A stretch of DNA of 64,000 nt, taken from positions 354,807,034 through 354,871,033 of the forward strand of contig OY282558.1 of NCBI GenBank assembly GCA_958295665.1, given 5' to 3'. Under the pieces are notes generated by a model that saw only the letters and a program-made list of their open reading frames with translations, was not told the origin of the DNA and did no database searches. Below, piece by piece: positions 25,364-36,673 of this stretch; the stretch's first letter is position 1; each line of letters opens with the position of its first letter. This stretch comes from Tipula vernalis (taxonomy: Eukaryota; Arthropoda; Insecta; Diptera; Tipulidae). The position numbers were made by a program, and so were the translations under genes.

Positions 25364-25906
25364 ACTTTCTTTTACGAGCAGGGAATTTTGAGAAACTTAT
25401 GTTGGTTTCTTACTAATTTATTCTTTTGTATTTTTGATTTAATTTACTAATTTTTTTTTCGGAAATAGTTTTGCTGGAAGTTTTATACTTTTTGCCCTTG
25501 GGAATTATTGCAGAAGATGTCCTATACAATAAACGAAATTGTTAGATTAGTTTTACTTATCTTCTTTATTAGATCTTATAATTAATAATTAATTATTATT
25601 ACTGTATTAGTTATGTATATATATTTAATTAAAGCTTCAATATTATTGTTATATTGTTGTTGTATTATTATTGTATCAAATTATAAAGTTAGCGTTTGTT
25701 TGAATATTCAATTTTTAGATTATTAATTCATTGTGACCTCCCAATATATAAAAATAAAAAAAAAATATTTACAAATTTATCTGGGCTGTAGAGAAGACAC
25801 AAAATAACATACTAACATACTGACAGACTGACAGACATTCGAACTAACAGACTGATTGAAAATTTTCATGATGACTATACTTTATTTTACTTACGTAAAA
25901 GAAAGT
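25364..25906 (+). repeat. Dispersed repeat with ACTTTCTTTTACG inverted ends, copy 1
   Basis: ACTTTCTTTTACG at 25364-25376 is exactly complementary to CGTAAAAGAAAGT at 25894-25906. Inside, near the right end, are GACAGACTGACAGAC words and TTCATGATGACTATACTTTA. The same order of words is at 43085-43416, and the right-end words recur at 50600-50643. Non-coding; class not determined. Confidence 0.65.
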
Positions 25907-26751
25907 GAAACTCCGGAGATTTGGCAAGTTGACTTTTAAACATCCCGTTAGGAAAAACATTTATTAGGGTTTTTAAATCCAGTGAATTTAATTGCCAATT
26001 GAAACTTGTATTAAAACGTTTGTGAAACATATTCAAACATTGTCAACAACAGTTTGCTTTGGTAGTCTCAACAATCCTAATTTTGTGGATTTTATATGGC
26101 TTAAAATTACACATACGGTAAAAGAAGTTTGGGAGCCATTTAAAAGTTTTCGCATAGTTTTCTTTGCAGAGTAGTTTCCAAAAATAAAGGTTCTTCGATC
26201 TAGTTTTAAGTGATGCAGGATTTTAATAGCTCCTTGTTCCTCGATTTTTGTTATGTGGGCTTTTTATTACAATCAGTCAAGCTTTTCTTTGAAGTAACAG
26301 AAAAAAAAACAAATAACAGGTTAACATTGAGTCCGGCCCAATTTTTGATTTAAAGCTGTAAAACGAATGTTTTATTCTATATTAATGTTAATAAGGAATC
26401 TTTATAAGAACATCATTAAGTCGAAAAAATTCATATTTTGTGAAACAAATTCTCATCTTAATATTATTATCAAAAAGCAAAATTTCCTCGCAATATCACG
26501 CAATATCAAAAAATGATAAGAAATGTCAGCTGTAGATGAAAACTACAAAATCGGTGCAAACAGTTAATCACCTATATTACCTTCATTAACTGCCACATCT
26601 ACATCATCAAAAATTAAGTCTAAATTATTTATTGTTAAATAAAATTTAATTTAGTGAGGTTTGGATTAATCAATAAGAGCTGGACAATTGTACCATTGTA
26701 GTATCCAAATTTACGGTAATTGTAACTCTAGTGTAGAGACGGTGGAGCTGT

Positions 26752-26777
26752 TATATATATATATATATATATATATA
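26752..26777. repeat. (TA)n microsatellite
   Basis: About 13 TA units. Confidence 0.9.
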
Positions 26778-26819
26778 AGCGAGATGATTTTGATACGTTT
26801 AATAGTTTAAATAGGGCTG

Positions 26820-27290
26820 ACATTATTCAAATTATCACTATATTTCACGAAGAGTTATTTTCAATTCGATTCATTTATACATTTCGTATTAATTTCACTA
26901 TTCTTAACCAACCGACCGGTTCTGATGAATACATTCTTATGGTGGCATCTCATGGCTTGAAGTCTTTGATTAATACACTAACTCGTATTTTAATTAATTC
27001 TTTCACAGGTTTAGATCACTTGTTTTTTAGACACTGTGCTAGATTTAATTTCATATATGAACCTGACGTTCTTCATCTTAATATTACTGACCATTGTATG
27101 ACATTAATTGTTATCTCACCTATTTCTATAATTATCCATATTCAATACCTGCTACCACACTAAAAATTAATAAGACCAATTTTGCAGCCTTAGAAAAACA
27201 CTGTTTCATCAAATCGATGGATAGTTTCGAGAAAATAAAGATTGAAAATTTGGAGTGCTATATAACTTTGCCAATTTATGGTTAATTTTC
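26820..27290 (+). pseudogene. LINE endonuclease C-part and linker
   Basis: The plus strand reads LMVASHGLKSLINTLTRILI, then TGLDHLFFRHCARF and LNITDHCMTLIVIS. In LINE endonucleases this is the block with an IN-PTR-like string, the conserved D-H pair after a cysteine or glycine, and the final catalytic S/T-D-H (here TDH). The next piece (NKTNFAALEKHCF, about 27165) matches the usual start of the linker to RT. No RT was found downstream. It differs from the Jockey copy at 62-64 kb and cannot be placed in a clade from this alone. Confidence 0.65.
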
Positions 27291-28611
27291 ATAGAATTGT
27301 GGTAGTGTGATTTATATTTTTGAAATAAAGTCGTTATAACGTTAAAAGTGTACATAATTATTGAAATAATTGAAGGTCCGAAAGTGGATACAATTTTGTA
27401 ACTGAACTGTGATACGTTTAGTCTTGGAATATTAACAACGTATCTATCTTGTATGAACCAGAATTGCCATTTTTGTAAATAAAACATTTTAATTATTGAA
27501 AGTTAAACTAGGTAACTTTATTTTACATGGAAAATCCAAATTTATTGAAGTAAAACTAACCAATTACACCATAATATTCATGCTTTCATTAAATTATAAA
27601 TAATAACAGTCATTTTATTTTTTATAATAAAGCTTTAAGGTTTAAAAATAAATAAAAATCGTTTAATTCATATTACGTATTTCTGATTATTTTAATGAGG
27701 CACTTGTAATATTGGTCTAAGATGTTTCCGTTTCATTTACAAAAGTCTATCGCGTATCAATGAGTATTCTGAATATTCTCACGTTTGATAGTTTTATTTT
27801 ATTTTCTTCTTCACGTTTGATAGATTTATTATTGTGTCATATGATCCTGATTTTTTAGCGATTGAAATTCACATACGTCTGAAGAAGAGAGAGTTCCTGT
27901 ACGTCTCTAGCTGCCTTATGCTTTGGATAGCAAATTGTGCTTCGCCTAACCCTAATGTGGAACTTCGTTAAAAACCAATACCTTTTTTACTAAGGGGTGG
28001 TCTTTCTCCCTGGATTATTCTATGACGTGGAACTGAATATTTTTTGCAAATTGAATTTATTTAAGGGTTAAGCTTATGAAAAATTGCTGTTGATATGAAA
28101 GGTTTTTGTTTTGTGGCACGCATGAATCACTGCGGGTAATTAAGTCGTAGGCTTCACTATTTTCTTCGAAAACTTTATTTAAAATTTTCATCAATGCAAA
28201 TGTTAAATCATTGCCAATTTACCTAATTTCTATTCCGTCCATAAGCAGTAATATGTTTTTTATGCTATTCAAATAATTAGTTACATTACAGACATTTGAT
28301 TAAAACGGTAAATCACAGTGCCGATTTCTGAATTGAATACGTTCTGTAGATCAGAACAGAGGAGCGGAACTTTCCTTCCCATCGTCAATAGCTTTCTGCA
28401 TCCTCAAATATGGGTTTAACTGAGCGTGTTGTTATGAGTACCGTTGTTGTTTATATTTCCCTTTTTCAAAAGGTAGGTTTTGCCTTAATGTTTAAATTAG
28501 CTTATAACCAAGCAATATAAATATTACGCCGTAGCGTATTTTTATTTAAAAACATTTTAATTTTTACTTGCTTTTGAACAAATAAACATTTCTGTTGCTT
28601 GGTTGTAAGAC
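27291..28611. other. Unassigned DNA
   Basis: No gene seen. CACGTTTGATAG is duplicated 31 bp apart near 27780-27820. ACTGAATATTTTTTG near 28030 recalls the head of the (TA)n repeats at 19-20 kb and may be a scrap of that family. Confidence 0.4.
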
Positions 28612-29662
28612 TTATTATTATGAAATTAGAAAGAAAAGTGAGACATTTGTTTACCTTCAATAAACCGAAAATGCTGCTCAACTAATTTGACTAAATTAAT
28701 TTAGCAAAGTTTAGCACACGTAGCATTTTTGGTTTAAAATATGTGATCACAAATAATCCAGTCTTATTCTTAAATTAAATTTTCTTTGTTAGCCGGATTA
28801 GAAATAGAAACGCACATTTTGCTTTCATAACTTTTATTTGGTAAAAATTATAAAGGACTAGGAGTACAGCCCGCCCTAGGACGGATACAATTTTGTGAAT
28901 AACTTTAGTTTTTTGTGAATAACTTTAGTTATGTAATGTTTTGCTAAAAATATTACACCTAATGGTGGTGTCCAGCGGCCGCTGCCACAATTAGCATTTG
29001 AATATTTGATGTAAAAGTTAAGCCAAAGAGTAAGGGCTTTTAAGGATGAATTGATATTTGTTAACTTGCTGTTAACTTCGTTTTAGGCGTTTTGAAAAAT
29101 TTTAATATTTCTTTTTGATGACTGCTAAGTTATTTTTACAGTGCAAAAAAAAAAAATTGGAAAAAAAAATTTCAAAAAAAAAATCATAGTAACCTTTGAG
29201 CGTTACACACAAACATTTCTGTTTAATTATATTATAGTAGTAATGATTTATTTTAGTTCAAAAATATATCAACGACTTTTTAATTTTTTATAAGTACACT
29301 CAATTGACGATTGGAACCGTAATTTTAGACAAAATTATAACATACTTCAGTCGTTCTGCGAGCGCTGATACTAATTTTTGTACGGCGTTACAGCTTTATT
29401 TTATTCCGATAGGTAGTGCTTTCTCTCTATTTCCAATCGTTAGTACGTACTAATAAGATTTTCTTTAATATATGTGGAGTTTTTTAATTTGGTTTCATAC
29501 ACGAAATTATTTTACAGCAGTTTTGGTTGCATTCAATTTTTAAAATATAAAATAAAATTTTATATCGATTTTTTTTTCTCTAAAATGTGCACTTGGTTCC
29601 TATCCTGCATAGGAACCAAGTGCAAATTTTAGCGAAAAAAAACCTCGATATAAATTTATTGT
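28612..29662 (+). repeat. Dispersed repeat unit, copy 1, with hairpin end
   Basis: Begins near TTATTATTATGAAATTA and recurs, shorter, as the two pieces that flank the BEL element at 30.3-33.6 kb (30257-30290 and 33611-34035). Its right end is a fold-back of about 50-bp arms with the perfect core TGCACTTGGTTCCTAT at 29588-29603 and its complement at 29609-29624. A 20-bp word TTTTGTGAATAACTTTAGTT is tandemly doubled at about 28891-28930. Non-coding. Confidence 0.7.
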
Positions 29663-30290
29663 AGTTGGCTAGAAAAACGTACGTTCAACTTTAAAATATT
29701 TTTTTTTACAGCAGAAGCCTGTGCAATTTTTATTCATTTTGCTATTTTTACAAAATACATTGACGTTTTGAGAAAAATGTTGTGTCATAAAGATTAGACG
29801 CTGATATTTTTAGTTTGCGCGATTTTAATTTTTTCCAATTAAAAGTATATTGAATATTATTTAATTATTAAATTTTAGGTATCTAATATGAGAGCTTAAA
29901 AAATCTTTTGGCCAATGTGCACCAAATATTGTTAACTCTTCTGCGGATATACCGGCATATGCCGTCAAACAAACATGCTGCTACGTATCATTTAAATAAA
30001 ATAAATCTATAAAATGGAACTTTCCAATGAACTAACAAAAATTGCAACTGAAATTTTAATTTTGACTCATTTAAAGTTGCATAGTGTTTCAAATTCTCGA
30101 GCTTTATTTAAAAATTTAGCAATTTTCTCAGCAGATCCAGCAATATTTTTGTTTGTCCGCAAAAAATTGAAGGGTAACACAGAATTCAAACTTTCTGCAA
30201 CAAGGTTCCAAAAAGGTTCTGTCTTTTGTCGGTTGTCTATTGCCCTTTAAGGAAAACCTATTATTATGAAATTACATAAAAAAGTGAGGC
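29663..30290. other. Spacer and left part of repeat copy 2
   Basis: A 78-codon frame at 30014-30250 (starts MELSNELTKIATEIL) has no family I recognise. The last 34 bases belong to the second copy of the 28.6 kb repeat, ending in the target-site duplication GAGGC (30286-30290). Confidence 0.4.
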
Positions 30291-30565
30291 TGTTGCAAAA
30301 TCGTTTTCGGAAGAGTAATAAAACAACTCGTGCCTTAGAATGGAAAATATAAAAAATACGATTTATTCGAAAAATAACTAGGATAATCGTTAATTTGTTG
30401 TTGCTCGGACGATGGATGCCAAGCGACTTCGTTCATTTATTAAATTGAAGCGCACACGTAAGATCAACGCATGCTCAGTCGCAAAAACTTGAAAAACGAA
30501 AAATCATAAGAAACTACAGATAAAATTCGGCGTGGCGCTCACAATATGATCTACATTTTTCAACA
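30291..30565 (-). repeat. 3' LTR of the rearranged BEL/Pao
   Basis: 275 bp bounded by TGTTG and CAACA on either strand, the canonical TG...CA form. The polypurine tract AATGGTGGGAGAA precedes it on the minus strand (30566-30578). Confidence 0.8.
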
Positions 30566-30659
30566 TTCTCCCACCATTTTAAATTGCTTTAATTGACGAT
30601 TTCGGTAATTTAATAAACGTCCATATAGATAATGATTTATTTTAAACATGTTATTCGAT

Positions 30660-31985
30660 GTAGCGTTTCGGCATCTTGACTGCCCGCCCTAGTCGTGTTT
30701 GCAGTACCTGCTGCACTTCGGATGTGTTTTGTGGGGTCTCCATGGTGTCACCCGAACTTGATCCGCCCCTGTCTTGTCGATCTTCGTCGATTGGTTCTTC
30801 AGAACATTCCTCTGGTGTTCATTTTTCAGTCGACTTTTCCACGGATTTAGGGAGATATTCATCCGAATCCGCTTCCAGTGAAATCAATCGCTGAACTGGT
30901 CTAACCAATACATTTGAGGAGGTTTTCAATTTACTGTCCTAATTTCTCTCGCTAAAGGCCACTTGCAAGCCGTTTGGTTATCAGTTGAAATGAAGAATAA
31001 GTTACCGACCTTCAAAGTTTTACAGAGATCTTTATTGACTTTTGTTCTTCTGGAAAGTTGACCGAGGTACTCTGTGCGAAAACGCTCTTTGATTTCCTCG
31101 CGTAGCCGCTGCCGATAACGCAACTTGCGAGATAGCGATGTTTTTTCAATTTCGTCTATATCTGGTACGCCGTCTACGTGAATTTCTTTCAAAAACATGT
31201 CTGAGCTTACACAAATGTTGTTTTTATATTCCGGTGAATAGGTGATGGGACGAGCATTAATGACCGATTCGCATTCGCAGACTGTGGTGTTCAATTCCTC
31301 GTAACTGAGACTTGTAATGCCAAGGGTTCTTTTCAGAAGATCTTTTATAAGCCGAATCATTCTCTCCCACCACCAACCCCACCATGGGGCGGATGGAGGA
31401 TTAAAAACCCACTCAATTTTTTCGGTCGTACAATAACTCGAAATTTTCTCCCAATTGACGTGTTGCAGTTAACGGTTAGCTTTGACAAAACTGGTACCGT
31501 TATCCCTTTAAATATAGCTCGGTCTTCCTCTACGATGTATAAATTCCGCGAAAAGCTTCGAGAAATCCCTCAGCTGACAATGTCGTAACTAGCTCAAGAT
31601 GAATGGCACGGTATTCTGCGCAGGTAAATAAACAGATGTAGCACTTTTGACCTTCTCGTAGAAAGAGAGGCCCTGCGTAGTCTACTCCCGTGATTTCAAA
31701 AACTTTTGAATCTCTGACTCTCCTTGCGGGCAAACTCGTAGGCGGTGCTTTTAATGTTTTTCCTGCAAAACGGCGACAGGTAACACACTTTTGTATGACA
31801 TTTTTCACAGCACGTCGACTTGTAGTAATCCAAAAATTTTCTCTCAAAATGTTTAACATTGTATTGATGCCCGTGTGATTATTTTTCAGGTGTGTATGCG
31901 TAATAAGCAGTTCGACCAATTCATGATTATGGCTTAAAACTATCGGAAATCTAAAGCCAAAACTGTCATCGCGATTTGAAACCAT
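30660..31985 (-). pseudogene. BEL/Pao integrase
   Basis: The frame from 31985 has the zinc-binding HTHLKNNHTG and CVTCRRF, then the first catalytic aspartate in GVDYAGPLFL. After a shift near 31530 the minus strand reads RDNGTSF with the second aspartate. After another shift the 31360-30926 frame gives CECESVINARPI with the catalytic glutamate. WWGWWWERMIRL between them is a BEL hallmark. The C-terminal domain runs on to about 30660 in changing frames and ends 80 bp before the polypurine tract. All DDE residues are readable although the frame is broken at least twice. Confidence 0.88.
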
Positions 31986-32077
31986 AGTGATTTCATTCTA
32001 ATTAATCCGGTGCTTTCTTTTTTAGAAACTTCGAGGGTCTTTAATCTTGAATCGTTTAATCCTTCAAAGGCCTCATC

Positions 32078-33052
32078 TTAGCTGATTTTCAAAATTCGCG
32101 ATTCTGCATCAAAAAATTCTCTCGCGCTGATTTCACCCTTTTGGCGCCATTCTGGATTTACTTTGCAATTTCGCGCAAATCGAAAAATCCAAGAAATCAT
32201 TCGGACGGGTTTTAAATAACTTGACATTCTGAGCAAATACCACGGAGGATCAGATTCTCTGATAATCATATTAGCACAACTGAGTACCGTAGCCTCATGA
32301 ATGGAACTTTCGGGCGTAGTTTTTCTGCGTTTTTCTTCAACTTTGAGTTAACTTCATCCTTCCTCCTTCCGTCCAAAAAATTACCTCTACCTTCTTTAAT
32401 TTTAACGAATCGATTGTGGTTTTTATCAAGCGTGCTCCAAGCATTGCTGCCAATAGTTCCAAGCGTGGAATCGAAATATCTTCTCGTGGCTTCACTCGTG
32501 ATTTAGCTTGTACCAGCTGAACGGACGTACCATTTTCTCCTTCCACTCGAACAAAAGTGCAGCCGCATATGCGGTTTTGCTTGCGTGTACAAACATGTGG
32601 AACGTTACTTTGTCACGTGTGTCTCCGAAAATCCACCGTGGGACACTTAGATCTCGAAGTTCAGGAATCTCATCGTACCAGGCTTGAAACTGTTTTTGGT
32701 AGTCATCTGGGATCTCATCGTCCCAATTTAATTCTTTAATTCCCCATAAATTTTGGAGCAATATTTAAGGAGGTAGCAAAGTGGGCGTGGCCCAACCGAG
32801 TGGGTCGAAAACTTTATGCGCCGCGGATAGAACAAAACGTTTCGTAATTTTTTCTGGTCGTTTTTCCGTTATTGTTTTATTAAGTCCCAATGTATCTTTG
32901 TTCTTGTTCCAAATCACTCCGAGTACGGCACTGTTGTCAGATTGGCTATTATCGTGCGTCATCTCCCACTCTCGGAGGTCAAAACAGGCTTCTTTCATGA
33001 TCCGTGTAGTTTCGTCTTGGAAATACTGGGCCTCCATTTCCGATTTCACGAG
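32078..33052 (-). pseudogene. BEL/Pao RT end, RNase H and linker
   Basis: The frame 33049-32765 starts just after where YxDD should be (SEMEAQYFQDE, then CFDLREWEMTHDN, then HKVFDPLGWATP), i.e. the RT thumb and connection. The RNase H follows: FVHASKTAYAA has H in place of the usual catalytic D, ISIPRLELLAAMLGA keeps the E, and FWTEGGR replaces the normal FWTDS. At least two catalytic positions are therefore altered. The last piece (32269-32078) is the linker to integrase with WRQKGEISAREFF. The absence of the RT palm is a real deletion at 33053, where inverted gag-protease sequence abuts. Confidence 0.85.
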
Positions 33053-33430
33053 TCACGATAGCGATTCATGTGAAAAAGCAAAAAAATTGAGTTTGAGTGC
33101 GAGACAAGATATTGTGAAAGACAAAAAAGCGTGTTTTGCGTATTTGCAATTGAACCACAGCTACAATAAGTGTCGTTCTAGAATAAAGTCTGCCTGGTGT
33201 GGTAAAAAACATGCTTTGTTGATGTGTCCGGAAGTGACCAAAAATGATAGCGATCAGACCGTGGGTGAAATCCAGAAAATGACAAAAAATCTCAATCTCG
33301 CCGATGTAACCTTCCAAGATCCCCAAGTTTATTTGCAGACGCTCCGCGTCAAGTTGAAAGGGCCAACGAGAGAACGAGTTGTTCGCACGGTCATTGACAC
33401 CGGGTCGCATAAATTGTACGTGTTGCCGAA
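33053..33430 (+). pseudogene. Inverted gag-protease piece of the BEL/Pao element
   Basis: Unlike the rest of the element this reads on the plus strand: LSLSARQDIVKDKKACFAYL, then HSYNKCRSRI and AWCGKKHALLMCPE, a BEL-type run of cysteine/histidine knuckles. Then comes VYLQTLRVKLKG and the protease start RTVIDTGSHKLYV with an intact DTG. It stops being protease-like near 33425. The protease continues on the other strand from 33610. The shared GTACGTGTT word at both ends (33415 and 33598 on opposite strands) marks the point where the two halves were once contiguous. Confidence 0.82.
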
Positions 33431-33610
33431 TCGTACGTTTTGCCGAAAAAATACAATTGAAAGTACCATCAAGTTTACTTAGTGTGATGCGTGAAACTTG
33501 GTGTTGTCGGGGTTCTGACATCCACCCACCAAACAATAAGTGCACCATCTTCTTTTCACCGATATTTTCGAAACCTAATTTTTCGGCAAAGCTGGCTAAC
33601 ACGTACGATT
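33431..33610 (-). pseudogene. BEL/Pao protease C-half at the non-LTR end
   Basis: The minus strand from 33610 reads SYVLASFAEKLGFENIG, then KKMVHLLFGGWMSEPRQHQV and SKLDGTFNCIFSAK, the second half of BEL protease. It begins at base 33610, immediately inside the GAGGC target duplication. It is followed by the inverted gag-protease segment rather than by RT. Confidence 0.82.
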
Positions 33611-34035
33611 GAGGCATTGGTCTACCGTGAATAAACAGAAAAAGCTTCTCAACTAATTGACTAAATTAATTTAGTAAACTTTAGCACAGTTAGAATTTAA
33701 AAAAAAATAATCCAATGGTATTCTTACATTATCTATTTATATGTATCGTCCGTCATCTTTAGTAGCTGAATTAGAAATATAAATGCAAATTTTGCTTTTG
33801 TTAAAAAGTATAAAGAATAATTTTTTTGGTTTAAAAATATATAAACGACTTTTTTAAATTTTAGAAGTACCCCCGATACGTACTAATATGATTTTCTCTA
33901 ATATATCGAGGTTTTTAATTTGGTTTCATGCATGAAATTATTTTACAGCAGTTTTGGTTGCATTTAATTTTTTTTTTTTAATAAAATTTATATCGAATTT
34001 ATTTCTCTCTAAAATTTGCGCTTAGTTCCTATGCT
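33611..34035 (+). repeat. Dispersed repeat unit, copy 2, right part
   Basis: Starts with GAGGC, the second copy of the BEL target duplication, and aligns with 28644-29605 with an internal deletion. Shared blocks include CTCAACTAATT-GACTAAATTAATTTAG and TTTTACAGCAGTTTTGGTTG. It lacks the right arm of the terminal fold-back present in copy 1. Confidence 0.75.
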
Positions 34036-35724
34036 GGCCAGTAAAAAAAAATATTTTTACTTAATTAAATTAATTATTAATAAACAAATAATAAGAACCA
34101 ACTTAATATATATTTTTAAAAAAGATTCTTTTTGTTAATCGAAATACCATCCCCACAACTATTTTCTGCTAAGTAACAAACCTATGTAGTGAAACGACAG
34201 AGTATAGATGCATTATGCATATAGTGAAAACAAAAAATTTCAAAAAAATGAATAATAAAACTTACCAATTTTCACGTATCAGACTCTGGTGGCGTGTTGG
34301 TCTGAAAATAACAAAATAAATTAATTTTTTTTTTTTTTTTGTTTCAAGAGGCCGTTTTACCTCTAATGCTAAACAAATCTCTCAACCTGCAACAATTGAA
34401 CTAACGACTGACCACCCGATCTTCATTAAATGTTTTTTTTTAACAATACATTAGACCAGAACACCTACGTTGTATGCCACTTCGTCCAAATATTTAATCT
34501 AGAAATCAAAAAACTAACTGCATTACCGACAGTAATGTTGAAAATTATAAAAAAAAACCACACAAAAAAATTTGATTAACTCAAATTAACCGGTGGTTTT
34601 AATAATGAATTATTTTACACTGCCGAATAAAATTCTGATCTAACTTTGACGTTTATAACACAAGTTATATTGCGGCCCTGAATAACATGTGATGTATATT
34701 ATTAACGGCAACCACCTTTATATTTTTGTATGCTCTTGTTTTTGGTATAAAAGTACCCAAATCTGGCTGGTTTATTTAATACGTAGATCGGCTGTACTAA
34801 ATCGCCAGTTGCACCACGAGTACCTCAAAATAACAGGATCACACTGCGTTTTGCAAGGATATATCCGGCCACTATTCTGCGAATGCTTGGGTCACGAGTA
34901 CCTCAAACAACCGAAACGATTGCGTGGACCGGTTCCAAAATATTATTTTTATTTTTTTGTTGCTTTTTTAATAATGGCTGACCTCTACCGAATAAATATT
35001 CCGATAAACAAAAAACTTGTTGTAAATTATAACAATAAAATACTATGTAATTAACTTATTATGTAAATGAATTGTTTAAATTCCAAATCGCCATGATTTA
35101 TTCCGGTAGTAGCCAAATATACTCTACTTTTTTTTAATTTTACGAATTATTTTCATACTAACAACAAAAGAAAAAATGAAGTTCCTTGTCTTTGACAATG
35201 GTACAAAATGAATTGGTATACGCCAAACGAAACAAACGAAAAAAAAAAAAACTTGGGAATACTTCCGTTTTCTTCTTAACTGGTACAAATATATCCATTG
35301 CCTCAACTTAAATAGTTCCAATTTTTAATTTTTTTTTTGTTCTACTTTAGTCGACTGTCAAATTTTTGACATCTATTGCGCCCGGTAACAACCTTTTAGT
35401 CTAAAGACCATTCTTGTAACATGATAGTGCCCCCTTTGAGTACTGAATGCTGTTTTTGATTTATCTTCGTCACTTGAGTGATCTAATCATAACCTTTCGC
35501 TAAATCTAAAGTTATAAAATGTACTGCATCACCTAGTTAATCTAAAATATTACCGATATTATAGAGGAGAAAAATATCATCTACGGATAAGGTGACGGAA
35601 ATCAACAATTAAACACTATCGTTTTTGACTATCATTCGATTTCCTAGGAAATTCTAGTAAAGGGAAGTACAAGGGCACAAATTTTGTTCATATTGCTCTT
35701 GCTCTTCCGCTATTACCTTTGTAT
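34036..35724. other. Unassigned DNA
   Basis: A 121-codon plus-strand frame at 34689-35054 has hydrophobic ends and contains HEYLK twice (from a duplicated CACGAGTACCTCAAA, 34816 and 34891). No family recognised. I do not call it a gene. No RNA gene seen. Confidence 0.35.
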
Positions 35725-36483
35725 CAGAGTTTAATCTTTTCATCCTTTCATCGCTTTTTATAAAAAAAAATCGCGTTTGCTCCAAATAATATATTTTTTC
35801 ACTTTGCGTGCTATTCAAAAATAAGTTGAAAAATTATTTCGCCCTTTCAAAATAATTTATAATGTTGATAATTATGATGATACTCCACGACGTTTAGACT
35901 AAATAAGAATATACTGAACTAGTTGTGTATTAAGTAACCTTGCAAAAATTGTTCATGCAGTCCCGGCTACTCAATGTAGCTTCGAAATATGTTATTCCTC
36001 ATTAGAAAATTATTTTTAAGCATTTGATTAACGACATTTACACTTTTTTTAATATTTAATTTAAAATTAATTATTGGATTCACCGAATAGAAATTTTGTT
36101 ATTTTTATGTAGTATTCTATAATATTATTTATTTTGGGATATTTTAAATAAATTGAAATATAAAACAAAAATATTACAAATTTAACTTTTCTATTTAATA
36201 ATATTCAAAGATCAACTCGTGTATTACAAAAAATATTGCTCCCTAATATTAGACCGACGGTGAATCATTTTTCTTCAATCGCTCTCTAATATAGATTAGG
36301 AGCGATATTTTAACTATCTCGCTCCCCCTTTCTAATGCGATAAAAAAAGTAAAAATTTACATCATTTTGAAAAAGCGAAATCATGTTTAAAGAGCAAAAA
36401 CACATAGTGAAAAAATATATTATTGGAAGCAAGAGCGAACATTTTTATAAAGAGCGATAAAAGAACGGAAAGTTTAAACTCTG
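35725..36483. repeat. Fold-back element with about 110-bp inverted ends
   Basis: The left end, from CAGAGTTTAATCTTTTCATC (35725), and the reverse complement of the right end (ending ACTCTG at 36483) align over about 110 bp, including CCAATAATATATTTTTTCAC-like words and TATAAA-GCG blocks. Total 759 bp, non-coding. The CAGAG terminus resembles hAT, but the flanks show no clear 8-bp duplication. Confidence 0.7.
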
Positions 36484-36673
36484 AAAAAATTTCATTAACG
36501 ATAAATTTAAATTGAGGAAGACTTTTCTTCTGAATTCAAGTGCTTCATACTTATTTCATCGGGTTTTTATTTATCTGTCTACGCATCTAATTTAAAAACA
36601 GTATAATAAATATGATCTTCTGGACCCTATTGCACCAACTACTCATCACTTATTACTTATCAACTTATCATAT

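Larger units (their letters stand above)
30291..33610 (-). mobile_element. Rearranged BEL/Pao element with 5-bp target duplication
   Basis: GAGGC occurs directly before 30291 and directly after 33610, and the host repeat reads through this site (compare 28612-28720). So 30291-33610 is one insertion event or its descendant. The low end is a good 3' LTR; the high end is internal protease sequence, with no 5' LTR. Inside, a gag-protease piece is inverted, and the RT region up to the YxDD motif is deleted. Element strand is minus except for the inverted piece. Confidence 0.85.

Noticed and set aside
30676..30894. 72-codon serine/cysteine-rich plus-strand frame
   Set aside because: It is antisense to the C-terminal end of the BEL integrase region and has no domain.
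32781..33050. N-terminal part of the long plus-strand frame that ends at 33482
   Set aside because: Antisense of the BEL RT end. Only the part after about 33053 is real (inverted gag-protease).
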